Of a DNA stretch of 32,779 nt, positions 8,523 to 15,362 are shown piece after piece (position 1 is the stretch's first letter; the number at the start of each line of letters is the position of its first letter). The notes beneath the pieces were generated by a model. That model had not been told where the DNA came from. It made no database searches and saw only the letters and a program-made list of their open reading frames with translations. Both the position numbers and the translations under genes were made by a program. This DNA comes from an uncultured Eubacteriales bacterium (GTDB lineage Bacteria > Bacillota > Clostridia > Christensenellales > Aristaeellaceae), in the NCBI GenBank assembly GCA_902761825.1, contig CACWLY010000007.1:1-32779 (forward strand), given 5' to 3'.

Positions 8523-9488
8523 TCAGCGCGTCAGGCGTTTCATCGCGCTTTCTATGATCTCGCCCATGACCGATTCGTATGTTTTGCCTACGGCCTGGGC
8601 ACAGTTTTCAAAAGGCCCGTTTTTTGTGAGGCCCGGGCGCGGGTTGATCTCGATCAGAACCGCCCGGTCGTCATCCGTCAGCTTGAAGTCGCACCGGCCG
8701 AAATCCCTGCATTCCAGGTGACGGTACAGCTGAAGCGATGCACGGATGATCTGATCCCTGGCCTTGGGGCTCAGATCGGGGATCTCGTCGCGGATCGGAG
8801 AGAAACACTTGTCGTTCAGGGAAAAGATGTCGATATCGCTGCCATCCGCATAGCGGGCGATCCCGATCCCCAGCACATAGGCATCGTCGCCGGTTCCCAC
8901 GATGGGGGCGTAAAGCTCCTTGCCCCGGACGTATTCCTCGATCAGCACGCCTTCATGATAATTGTCATAGTTATAGCGGACCGCATCCAGCAGCTCTTTC
9001 CTGTCGTGAACCAGGAAAACCCCCATGCTGTAGCCCTCTTCGTTGGGCTTCACGATCAGGGGAAACGCATCCGTTTCTTCCGGCACAGCCTGGCCGTACG
9101 AAAGATAAATCCCTTTCGGACAGTCGATCCCCAGCGCCTGCGAAACCAGCTTGCAGTGATACTTATTCTGGGACAGGCCCATGCAATAGGCGTCGCTTCC
9201 GATGTACGGGATGCGGTTCAATTCAAGCAGCGCCGGCACGATGGCTTCCCGGTTGCGGGACTGGATGCCCTCGTCGCAGACCAGAACCATATCACAGTCA
9301 AACGTCCCGTCCAGAATCATCCGGTTCAGCCGGAACATATTGCCGATCAGCACCGGCTCATGGCCGTTGGCCCGAACCGCATTCGCCATATAGCCGATTT
9401 CGTCGGGATGACAGAAATCCGCAAAAACCTGGCTGTTCCTGTCGATCCCGTAATCCTCCCGCAGGTCAAAGGTAATTCCGATCTTCAT
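8523..9488 (-). CDS. D-Ala-D-Ala-ligase-like ATP-grasp enzyme
   Basis: A 321-residue ATP-grasp ligase, close in size to D-alanine-D-alanine ligases. The N-terminal pre-grasp domain starts MKIGITFDLRED. The ATP-binding core includes FPLIVKPNEEGYSMGV and VLIEEYVRGKEL, and the metal/phosphate site EINPRPGL corresponds to the EINTMPG of Ddl. Such enzymes join a carboxylate to an amine through an acyl phosphate. Because the Ddl substrate-binding signature is altered and the gene sits 39 bases after a KamA aminomutase, I infer that it couples an unusual amino acid rather than making cell-wall D-Ala-D-Ala. GAGGG precedes the ATG. It is cotranscribed with the KamA gene and the transporter fusion. Confidence 0.88.
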   Translation of the reverse strand: MKIGITFDLREDYGIDRNSQVFADFCHPDEIGYMANAVRANGHEPVLIGNMFRLNRMILDGTFDCDMVLVCDEGIQSRNREAIVPALLELNRIPYIGSDAYCMGLSQNKYHCKLVSQALGIDCPKGIYLSYGQAVPEETDAFPLIVKPNEEGYSMGVFLVHDRKELLDAVRYNYDNYHEGVLIEEYVRGKELYAPIVGTGDDAYVLGIGIARYADGSDIDIFSLNDKCFSPIRDEIPDLSPKARDQIIRASLQLYRHLECRDFGRCDFKLTDDDRAVLIEINPRPGLTKNGPFENCAQAVGKTYESVMGEIIESAMKRLTR

Positions 9489-9527
9489 GGTGTCCCTCTT
9501 TAGTTGCTTGCATGAATTTGGACGGCC

Positions 9528-10562
9528 TCAGTGAGAAGCCGTGTTGTAACGAACGGTCGTCCCCTCCGTACGTCCGGGCAGGATCAGGTGGTCATCGGTT
9601 TCTTCCAGGATGTGGTTCGGCTCGATCGATACCTTTCCGCCGTTTTCGCCGTCCGCGTCAATGATAAACTTTGGCACGGCATAGCCGGGCAGACGGTACC
9701 GCAGATGCTCCATCACATCCAGGGCTTGTTTGTAATCCGCGTAGAAATGCGCGGTGCCTTTGACCTTGTCGCACAGATACAGGTAATAAGGCCGCACCCG
9801 GATTCCGATCAGCTTGGTGTACAGCTCCGTCAGGGTATCCGCGTCGGCATTGATCCCTTTGAGGAAAACGCTCTGGTTGCCCAGCGGGATCCCGCGGCGC
9901 AGCAAGCGGTCGCACGCCGCCGCCGCTTCTTTGGTGACCTCCCGGGGATGGTTGAACTGCGTAAAAACCCAGAGCGGATGATACTGAGCCAGCATGTCGC
10001 ACAATTCATCCGTGATCCGGGCAGGGTCCGTCACAAGGACGCGGCTGCCGATCCGGATGGTGTTGACGACAGGGCGGAAGCCGGCAAGATAATACTCCAG
10101 CAGATCCATCGGCAACGCCAGGGGATCGCCGCCCGTCAGCAGGAGGTCGGTGATTTCGGGGTGCGCCTTGATATACGCCACAGCCGGCGCCAAGGCAGTT
10201 TTGTCCGCGATCCGGTTGCTCATCACCGTGTTTTTCCGGGTGCAGTGCCGGCAGTTCATGCGGCAGATATTCGAGCAGAAAAAAGCGGCCCGTGAATAGT
10301 ATTTATGTACCAGAAACGGGCTGACCTCATAACGAAACTCATTGAGCGGATCTTCCTTCTGGCTGTCTTCCAACTCCAGCCCGTCCGGAATGCACTGGCG
10401 GTAAATGGGGCAATGGGTTGGGTCCTTCCAGTCGATCAGGCTGAAATAGTAATCCGATATGCGAACGGGGTAAACCTTATCTACTGCACGAATGGTTTCC
10501 GGATCAAACGCCGCACCGGAGCTGTTCATTCTTTGAATGAGTTCTTCCGCGCCTATGATCAT
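9528..10562 (-). CDS. KamA-family radical SAM aminomutase
   Basis: A 344-residue radical SAM protein of the lysine 2,3-aminomutase family, shorter than typical LAM (about 415). The cluster motif CRMNCRHC (C100, C104, C107) is intact. The PLP-binding lysine equivalent is K310 in DADGENGGK. Two aspartates that contact the substrate amino group in lysine 2,3-aminomutase appear conserved (D265 in YLCDKVKG, D302 in FIIDADG), which argues for lysine or a similar diamino acid over glutamate. Expected reaction: alpha- to beta-amino acid. GAGG precedes the ATG at 10562. It is first in an operon with the ATP-grasp ligase. Family is sure; substrate is inferred. Confidence 0.92.
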   Translation of the reverse strand: MIIGAEELIQRMNSSGAAFDPETIRAVDKVYPVRISDYYFSLIDWKDPTHCPIYRQCIPDGLELEDSQKEDPLNEFRYEVSPFLVHKYYSRAAFFCSNICRMNCRHCTRKNTVMSNRIADKTALAPAVAYIKAHPEITDLLLTGGDPLALPMDLLEYYLAGFRPVVNTIRIGSRVLVTDPARITDELCDMLAQYHPLWVFTQFNHPREVTKEAAAACDRLLRRGIPLGNQSVFLKGINADADTLTELYTKLIGIRVRPYYLYLCDKVKGTAHFYADYKQALDVMEHLRYRLPGYAVPKFIIDADGENGGKVSIEPNHILEETDDHLILPGRTEGTTVRYNTASH

Positions 10563-10660
10563 AGTTTTTCAACCTCGCGTTCCGTCTGGTTCTTTCATCA
10601 TGAATGGAACTCTGTTTGTGGCGCTCCCGAATCTGCCATCGACATACAACCACATTTTAT

Positions 10661-10690
10661 ATTATACCTGATTCTGGTGTTTATTGTCAA
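10661..10690 (-). promoter_or_regulatory. Consensus sigma-A promoter of the KamA operon
   Basis: Minus strand TTGACA (10685-10690), 18-base spacer, TATAAT (10661-10666): both boxes are perfect. Transcription would start near 10654, about 90 bases before the KamA ATG at 10562. Confidence 0.88.
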
Positions 10691-10884
10691 TTATTCAGAA
10701 ACGATATTATCCCCTCTTTTAAGGGATGTGCAGATGCACAGCAGCCTCAGCGGGGAAGGACGATTGCCCGGAGGATAAGCCGTAAAGCGCGGTCGGATCG
10801 TCAGGCTGCGGTGCACTGTCCGCAAACACACGGGCGGAGCGTTTGGCCCTGGCCGCATGGCGGACGGGTTCGCGGATCAGGGGC

Positions 10885-10921
10885 AAATAAAAACGCCGAA
10901 GCCAAGAGGCGTCAGGCGTTG
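10885..10921 (-). terminator. Intrinsic terminator after RsbW-like gene
   Basis: Fifteen bases past the stop of the RsbW-like gene, the minus strand reads AACGCC...GGCGTT with an alternative inner ACGCC/GGCGT stem, running directly into TTTTTATTT. Together with the KamA promoter just downstream it separates the two transcription units. Confidence 0.7.
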
Positions 10922-10935
10922 TTGGGGCTTCCCGG

Positions 10936-11343
10936 TCAGAGGAGTTTCTTGATCGTAAGAACGTTCTGTCCGTCCCGGTATTCATATGTCATGCTGCTCA
11001 TGCTTTTTTTCACCATGAAGATGCCCAGGCCGCCGATCTGCCTTTCCTGGGCGGAAAGCGTGATGTCCGGATCGGGCTTGGTCAGCGGATCGTAGGGGAT
11101 GCCGCGATCCATCAGGGTGATGGATACAGCCGTGGGATCCGCTTCTGCTTCTATTCGGATCGTGGCCTGCCCTTGATTCGGGGTATACGCATAATGGGCG
11201 ATGTTCACAAACAGCTCTTCCACGGCGACATCGATTTGCATCTGCGTTTTCGGAGGGCAGTCCATACCCTCAAGGAACTTGTCCACAAACGCAAGCACCT
11301 TGTCCAGGTTTTCAACTGTGGCGTCCAAGGTCAGCTCATTCAT
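10936..11343 (-). CDS. RsbW-like serine kinase (anti-sigma type ATPase)
   Basis: A 135-residue GHKL-type kinase of the RsbW/SpoIIAB class. The N-box is VAVEELFVNIAHYAY (about residues 48-62). The G1/lid region DRGIPYDPL and the glycine motif IGGLGIFMVKK are intact. Such proteins phosphorylate a STAS partner and usually bind a sigma factor or another output protein. The start chosen is the ATG at 11343 (MNELTLDATVENL), with GGGAGAAG upstream. A longer frame upstream adds unrelated basic sequence. It lies downstream of the STAS gene on the same strand, 392 bases away, and is followed by a terminator. With the PP2C phosphatase it completes a partner-switching set. Confidence 0.92.
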   Translation of the reverse strand: MNELTLDATVENLDKVLAFVDKFLEGMDCPPKTQMQIDVAVEELFVNIAHYAYTPNQGQATIRIEAEADPTAVSITLMDRGIPYDPLTKPDPDITLSAQERQIGGLGIFMVKKSMSSMTYEYRDGQNVLTIKKLL

Positions 11344-11735
11344 GGCTTTCTTCTCCCATCTTGCATTCTCAGGCTCGGCATCAAAAAACAAAAATGCGTG
11401 CTTCCGGCACATGCGCGAATACCCCGGCGCACCGGCACCGGCCGATCCGGGGAAGGACGCGCCGGGATATCGGCGGGAATGGCCGGGACAGATCGAATGT
11501 GCGGATATACAGAGGTTTCCGCGATAAGACGAGCGTCATTCGATGATCGGCGTTTTTCCCCGGTTCAATCGTCAGGCTCCCATCCGGCCGCTACAGAAAC
11601 AGGAAGAGGAGCTGAGATGACGAAGCATGGCTCGCCTCCGCGCAAAGGCTGCCGATCAGGCGTTTTCGCCTTAATAGCAGGAATCCCGCTGCCGGGAATC
11701 AAACCGGCCGCGTGGCAGGCGGAGAGATTGCGCGC
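11344..11735. other. Gene-free interval between STAS and RsbW-like genes
   Basis: No credible gene on either strand. On the minus strand, just past the STAS stop, there are two compact hairpins (TCCCG-GCAG-CGGGA near 11684-11700 and AGGCG-AAAA-CGCCT near 11655-11675). Neither has a clear T tail, so termination is uncertain. No convincing promoter for the RsbW-like gene was found, and it may be read from the STAS promoter. Confidence 0.5.
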
Positions 11736-12035
11736 TTATTCCCGGATCGTCAGAATATCCACGAATCCCGTCACTTCAAAAATCTCCATGATTTCGGGCT
11801 TCACGTTACGGATGACCATTTCCCCCTGTTTATTCATGGTTTTTTGCGCGGAGAGCAGCACGCGCAGCCCGGCGGAAGAGATGTAATCCAGTTTGTCCAG
11901 GTCAAAATACAGCTCGGTAATTCCGTCCAGCGCGGCGCGCAGCTCGTTTTCCAGCTGCGGGGAAGTGGAGGTGTCCAGCCGTCCTTCCAGGGCGATGCTG
12001 AGCGTGGCGCCGTCTTGCTTTTTGAGGATGTTCAT
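11736..12035 (-). CDS. STAS-domain anti-anti-sigma factor (RsbV/SpoIIAA-like)
   Basis: A 99-residue single STAS domain, the standard length. The core signature is YISSAGLRVLLSAQK (about residues 51-65), which includes the serine normally phosphorylated by the RsbW-type kinase. The preceding strand/loop ALEGRLDTSTSP is also typical. In its unphosphorylated form it should bind the kinase and release that kinase's target. AAGGAG sits upstream of the ATG. It has its own consensus-like promoter about 170-195 bases upstream. The likely kinase is at 10936-11343 and the likely phosphatase at 3487-5142. Which output protein is freed is not visible here. Confidence 0.94.
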   Translation of the reverse strand: MNILKKQDGATLSIALEGRLDTSTSPQLENELRAALDGITELYFDLDKLDYISSAGLRVLLSAQKTMNKQGEMVIRNVKPEIMEIFEVTGFVDILTIRE

Positions 12036-12203
12036 GGTATATGCTCCTTTTCTGATGAGATCAATTGTTTTTCCAGGAGAAATCCGGTGCTGTTTCCGGA
12101 TGGCGGCCGACTGGATTCATCCGCGAACCGCGATGCGGCATGAACGGCGAAACGGCCGGAAGGAACACCGGAACGTTTATCCCATGGGGTTTTTCATCTA
12201 AAT

Positions 12204-12232
12204 ATTATACACAGATCTATGATTTCTGTAAA
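12204..12232 (-). promoter_or_regulatory. Sigma-A promoter of the STAS gene
   Basis: Minus strand TTTACA (12227-12232), 17-base spacer, TATAAT (12204-12209). It lies just past the stop of the last RiPP-operon gene (12252) and gives a leader of about 160 bases. Confidence 0.8.
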
Positions 12233-12251
12233 GATTCTATTCCGATGCAGA

Positions 12252-12995
12252 TCACGGATCTGACGGATGCCCGGTCAGGGCCTGATAGGCCACGGAAAAG
12301 GCGTCGTCCTTCAGATTGTTGAAACGGAACCTGTAAAAGCGAACTTTGTCCCGCATAGCGCTGAGCAGGGAAAGGGTTTTTCTCATTTGATCCGCGCTCC
12401 GGGGGCAATACGTCTGCTGCAGAAGAAAGGAAAACGCCTGGCCGAAGGAAATTTGCTCCATCACGTTTTCCTCCCCGCGCTCCATCAGCGCGATTGCTTT
12501 CAGGGGCGCCATGGCATTGGTGCCCAGGCCTTCCTTGCCGCACCAGGGCGTGCCGCAGGCGATGGCCTGGGTGTCCGTGATTTTGATCAGAGGCTTGTCG
12601 CAGTTTACCACGAAGGCCCCTTCCGCATACTTCAGCCACTTTTTGACGTGCGTCGTTTTCCCCGTGCCGCTGACCGCGGTGAACATATAGGCGTTTCCGC
12701 CCGCGGCTACCACGGCGCCGTGCATGAGAAAAGTATCATAGGCCAGCATTTGCTCGCTGATTTTCCGGTACACCGCCAGCGTTTCCAGATACGCGTCATT
12801 CAGTATGGAATGGGTGCTTCTTGATTCCTGCCGCTCCAGCTCCAGGTCGCTTTCGGTAACGGTGATTTCCATATCCGGCGCAAGATCGGTGAGATAATCT
12901 TTGCAAAGGGAAAAAACCTGCGTGTGCAGGGCGTGAACCGCGACGGTATGCCCCGCCACGACAATACAAAAATTCCTCTTGTCCCTCTCGCTCAT
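12252..12995 (-). CDS. HPr-kinase-like protein, copy 1 (RiPP locus)
   Basis: A 247-residue P-loop protein related to the C-terminal domain of HPr kinase/PEP carboxykinase-like kinases. Visible motifs are the P-loop SGTGKTT (109-115), preceded by the typical FLMHGAVV, and the metal-site-like NCDKP (131-135), then CGTPWCGKE. The start is the ATG at 12995, which overlaps the peptidase stop (ATGA). Residues read upstream of it belong to another frame's gene. It matches the second copy at 13462-14301 along nearly its whole length, at about 60% identity by eye. Relatives of this fold phosphorylate lasso peptides, so phosphorylation of the precursor peptides is the leading inference. It differs from copy 2 in having C132 where copy 2 has Gly. 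Its GC content resembles the host more than copy 2 does. Confidence 0.85.
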   Translation of the reverse strand: MSERDKRNFCIVVAGHTVAVHALHTQVFSLCKDYLTDLAPDMEITVTESDLELERQESRSTHSILNDAYLETLAVYRKISEQMLAYDTFLMHGAVVAAGGNAYMFTAVSGTGKTTHVKKWLKYAEGAFVVNCDKPLIKITDTQAIACGTPWCGKEGLGTNAMAPLKAIALMERGEENVMEQISFGQAFSFLLQQTYCPRSADQMRKTLSLLSAMRDKVRFYRFRFNNLKDDAFSVAYQALTGHPSDP

Positions 12996-13465
12996 CCGAA
13001 AATCCTTCTTTTCACGAATCTCAGACACCCGAAAATGAACCATTTTCCCCGTAACACGAAAAAGCGCAGCCTGTACGGGGCGCACCAAAGGCGCACGTAC
13101 AGGCGATAGCGCCAGTCGGTGAGCTTCACGCTGCGGCCGCCGCGCTTTAAGGAGGTCATCACACCGATGATCTGCTTTTCACTCACCATTTCCCCGCTCA
13201 GGCAGTTGTCCCCGACGATCCAGTATTTTCCGTCCAGTTCTTTCAGAATGCGGTGCAACACGTACTGGCCGTTTTTACGCAAAAAGAGCACCGTATCATA
13301 CTTTTTGCAGTGCTCTTTGGGCGTCTCGATCACTACCACATCTTTCCCCTGGCGCAGCAGCGGGCGCATACTGACGCCCCGGGTGGTATAGACAAGCACG
13401 CCGTCCCGTTCAAGAACATCTTTAAATGTGACCTGCTGAACTGTTGGCACCGTGAAACTTTTCAT
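12992..13465 (-). CDS. S24/S26-family peptidase, Ser/His (SipW/ER-like) type
   Basis: A 157-residue signal-peptidase-like protein. The nucleophile is Ser32 in GVSMRPLL. The general base position holds His71 (QYVLHRIL) instead of the lysine of ordinary bacterial SPase I, as in S26B/SipW-type enzymes. The structural GDN motif (VGDNCLSGE, about 85-93) is present. There is no N-terminal membrane anchor, but the basic C-terminus (WRYRLYVRLWC..., then LRFFVLRGKWFIFG) is amphipathic and may bind the membrane. Overlaps of four bases with both kinase genes show tight translational coupling. In this locus it probably cleaves a precursor leader, possibly after the ATS preceding the first Cys of the two Cys-rich peptides. 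This is inference. Confidence 0.87.
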   Translation of the reverse strand: MKSFTVPTVQQVTFKDVLERDGVLVYTTRGVSMRPLLRQGKDVVVIETPKEHCKKYDTVLFLRKNGQYVLHRILKELDGKYWIVGDNCLSGEMVSEKQIIGVMTSLKRGGRSVKLTDWRYRLYVRLWCAPYRLRFFVLRGKWFIFGCLRFVKRRIFG

Positions 13466-14301
13466 TTGTTATTCCCCGTAAGCGCCTGATAAGAAACGGA
13501 AAAAGCGTCATCTTTCAAATTATTGAAAACAAACCGATAAAACCGAACCCTGCTGTTCAGCTTGGACAGAAGGGTGAGCGTTTTTTTCATTTTTTCGGGA
13601 TCGCTGGGGCGATAGGTCTGCTGGAGCAGAAAGGAAAAAGCCTCCCCAAAGGATATTTCCTTGATTTCGTTATTCTCTCCGCGCTCCATCAACACGATGG
13701 CTTTCAGCGGCACCATAGCGTTTGTACCCCATTTTTCTTTTCCGCACCAGGGTGTGCCGCAGGCGATAGCTTCGGAATCAGTGATTTTGATCAAGGGCTT
13801 ATCCCCGTTCACTACGTAAGCGCCCGGCGCGTTCTCCAGCCATTTTTGGATATGGGTGCTTTTCCCTGTGCCGCTGACGGCGGTAAACATGTAAGCGCTC
13901 TGATCCACTGCCACTACCGCGCCATGCATGAGGAAGGTATCCCAATCCAGCATAGCTTCGCTGATCTTCCGATGAATAGCCAAGTTTTCCAGATTGCCGA
14001 AACCTTGGAGTATTTGTTCCTTTTCCGATTCGGCACGTTCAAAGGCCAAGTCGTTTTCATTGACAATGACCTGTGCTTCCGGTTCAGCTTCGCAAAAATA
14101 ATTCTTGCACTGGGCATATAGTTCGGAAAAACGGGTGTGAATGCTCATGCAATGTCCAGCAATAGAAACACAAAAAGACCGCGCGATTTCCTTTTTTCGG
14201 GCGGCCTGTATTGCTTGTGGGTGTACCAACTTTCCGTCCTGGACGGTGTACCCGCGTTTGAGAGCACTTAGCAGTTGGGCCAGGGTTCTAACTTCGTCCA
14301 T
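13462..14301 (-). CDS. HPr-kinase-like protein, copy 2 (RiPP locus)
   Basis: A 279-residue paralogue of the protein at 12252-12995, with about 35 extra N-terminal residues (MDEVRTLAQLLSALKRGYTV...). The P-loop is SGTGKST (143-149), the metal-site motif NGDKP (165-169), and ACGTPWCGKE follows. It starts three bases after the PqqD stop and overlaps the peptidase start by four bases. GC content is lower than copy 1, which argues that the copies were acquired or amelioriated separately rather than by very recent tandem duplication. Predicted ATP-dependent kinase acting on the peptide product or on an immunity/regulatory target. No experimental function can be assigned from sequence. Confidence 0.86.
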   Translation of the reverse strand: MDEVRTLAQLLSALKRGYTVQDGKLVHPQAIQAARKKEIARSFCVSIAGHCMSIHTRFSELYAQCKNYFCEAEPEAQVIVNENDLAFERAESEKEQILQGFGNLENLAIHRKISEAMLDWDTFLMHGAVVAVDQSAYMFTAVSGTGKSTHIQKWLENAPGAYVVNGDKPLIKITDSEAIACGTPWCGKEKWGTNAMVPLKAIVLMERGENNEIKEISFGEAFSFLLQQTYRPSDPEKMKKTLTLLSKLNSRVRFYRFVFNNLKDDAFSVSYQALTGNNK

Positions 14302-14304
14302 CCC

Positions 14305-14568
14305 TTATTCCACAATGCCTTCCGCTTTCAGCTTTTCCACGAATTCATGAATGTATCCAGCGATCTGTTCTTTTTCACCGTCGTATTCCTGCAGAATCGC
14401 GTCTACGATTTTTTCTTCGTCAGTATCTTGCTCCAACAATTTTAGGATAGCAATGGCCGTTTCGTTCATCTTCAACACGCCGCGGAACTGTTCCGCGCCA
14501 TTCCCAACAGGTACAGCCACCTTTTCATCGTCCAACTCCATGATTTCAAAACCATATTTTGCTTTCAT
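14305..14568 (-). CDS. PqqD-like RiPP recognition protein
   Basis: An 87-residue stand-alone PqqD-family protein (RiPP recognition element). The family pattern is clear: a two-stranded start (KYGFEIMELDDEKVAVPVG), FRGVLKMNETAIAILKLLEQ, then DTDEEKIVDAILQEYDGEKEQIAGYIHEFVEKLKAEGIVE. It should bind the leader of a precursor and present it to a modifying enzyme. The ATG at 14568 is chosen because GGGGGAAAG lies just before it. A longer open frame to 14688 would run through a strong hairpin. It directly precedes kinase copy 2, suggesting that it serves the kinases or peptidase, since the radical SAM enzyme has its own N-terminal recognition-like region. Confidence 0.92.
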   Translation of the reverse strand: MKAKYGFEIMELDDEKVAVPVGNGAEQFRGVLKMNETAIAILKLLEQDTDEEKIVDAILQEYDGEKEQIAGYIHEFVEKLKAEGIVE

Positions 14569-14586
14569 TTCTTTCCCCCGTACATA

Positions 14587-14632
14587 GGAGAAAGGCAGAA
14601 GCACTCCAATTTGGAACTGCCCTGCCTTTCCC
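14587..14632 (-). promoter_or_regulatory. Hairpin between precursor genes and enzyme genes
   Basis: GGGAAAGGCAG pairs with CTGCCTTTCTCC around an inner palindrome TCCAAATTGGA. It lies after the last peptide gene and just before PqqD and has no clean T run. It could be a partial terminator or an mRNA-stabilising/processing stem that keeps peptide expression above enzyme expression. Confidence 0.55.
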
Positions 14633-14703
14633 TTTATTCCATGATTACTTAGACTTCCTGTAACAGCCAGTAATGCACTGAAGTTCATGAAACATTGCAG
14701 CGC

Positions 14704-14934
14704 TTACGGGTTCCTGATAATCCCCCGTGCAAGACAATCCCTCAAAATCTGTTTATCCGATATAGTTCCTTTATGAGTTGAGTAATACTCACCGTAAGCA
14801 TTCATATCCACCAGGATAAAATTGTAGTTATCGCCGATGCCGATCCTTCCTTGGTTTCCATCCCAAGTATACTTGATGACGCCACCAGTAACATTATCCA
14901 GTTCCTCATCCCGAATTTCACGCTTATCAGACAT
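14704..14934 (-). CDS. Double-glycine-leader peptide (putative RiPP/bacteriocin precursor)
   Basis: A 76-residue peptide with a classic double-glycine leader: MSDKREIRDEELDNVTGG, then a 58-residue product beginning VIKYTWDGNQGRIGIGD. The acidic ELDNVTGG motif is what C39 peptidase-type ABC exporters cut, and such an exporter is encoded at 19252-21429. AAGGAGG is perfectly placed before the ATG. Unlike the two peptides just upstream the product has a single Cys (C67) and is rich in Gly, Asp, Tyr and Ile, so it is not an obvious target for Cys-directed radical chemistry. Ser/Thr residues (YYSTHKGTIS) could be kinase targets. It could instead be a small unmodified bacteriocin. Confidence 0.82.
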   Translation of the reverse strand: MSDKREIRDEELDNVTGGVIKYTWDGNQGRIGIGDNYNFILVDMNAYGEYYSTHKGTISDKQILRDCLARGIIRNP

Positions 14935-14967
14935 TCTCTTTTCCTCCTTAATTATTTTCAGAAAGTT

Positions 14968-15147
14968 TTATGCTGGTTCTTCGCAATCCCCGCCACAGAT
15001 AGTGCCATCATTAAAGCAATCCTTTACGTCGCCTGGGCACATTGAATCATCACATTTACAAAAACCATTTGGGCAAGAAGTAGCTATAATACTACCACTG
15101 AAAAGGACGACTTCAGTAATGGGTTTTTCGAAGTTTTTTTTCTTCAT
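14968..15147 (-). CDS. Cys-rich RiPP precursor, peptide A
   Basis: A 59-residue peptide starting MKKKNFEKPITEVVLF, with GGGGAG before its ATG. It has seven cysteines at 25, 30, 32, 37, 44, 51 and 55, all in the C-terminal part, which also holds Gly and Asp. The leader ends in SIIATSC, matching the DIVATSC of peptide B, so the two share a leader recognition motif and probably a cleavage site near the first Cys. Position, size and the adjacent radical SAM/SPASM gene make it a likely substrate for thioether (ranthipeptide- or sactipeptide-like) crosslinking. The stop at 14968 is followed 34 bases later by the start of the double-glycine peptide. Confidence 0.83.
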   Translation of the reverse strand: MKKKNFEKPITEVVLFSGSIIATSCPNGFCKCDDSMCPGDVKDCFNDGTICGGDCEEPA

Positions 15148-15200
15148 TTTATATCTCCCCTATCGAATGCATTCAATCGTTACTCTTGCTTACAATCTTG

Positions 15201-15362
15201 TTAAGTGCCAGGGGTATAATCCGCTGTCCAATAAGAATGGCATTGACAGAGATTTTTCCCTTCGGGACATTCTGCGCAATCAACACATTTGCAAGAGGTA
15301 GCAACGATGTCCTGTTTTCCAAAGAAAACAACTTCAACTTCCGGAACCAGAAACTTCTTCAT
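15201..15362 (-). CDS. Cys-rich RiPP precursor, peptide B
   Basis: A 53-residue peptide, MKKFLVPEVEVVFFGKQDIV followed by ATSC. Six cysteines lie at 24, 26, 29, 32, 39 and 41 in a compact cluster, then an uncharged aromatic tail (YWTADYTPGT). The ATG at 15362 lies 28 bases inside the 3' end of the radical SAM gene and is preceded by GAGGGTG, so translation is coupled to the maturase. The leader resembles peptide A (EVEVVFF/TEVVLF then I-V/I-ATSC), while the cores differ in length and Cys spacing, as expected for substrates of one enzyme. The mature product and activity are unknown. Confidence 0.85.
   Translation of the reverse strand: MKKFLVPEVEVVFFGKQDIVATSCKCVDCAECPEGKNLCQCHSYWTADYTPGT

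Larger units (their letters stand above)
10563..10935. other. Gene-free interval between KamA and RsbW-like genes
   Basis: Contains, on the minus strand, the terminator of the RsbW-like gene and then the promoter of the KamA operon. I see no gene in it. Open frames here lack ribosome binding sites and show no coding character. Confidence 0.7.

Noticed and set aside
14569..14688. N-terminal extension of the PqqD gene to 14688
   Set aside because: It would translate through a strong hairpin and lacks a ribosome binding site. The ATG at 14568 has GGGGGAAAG and starts the domain correctly.
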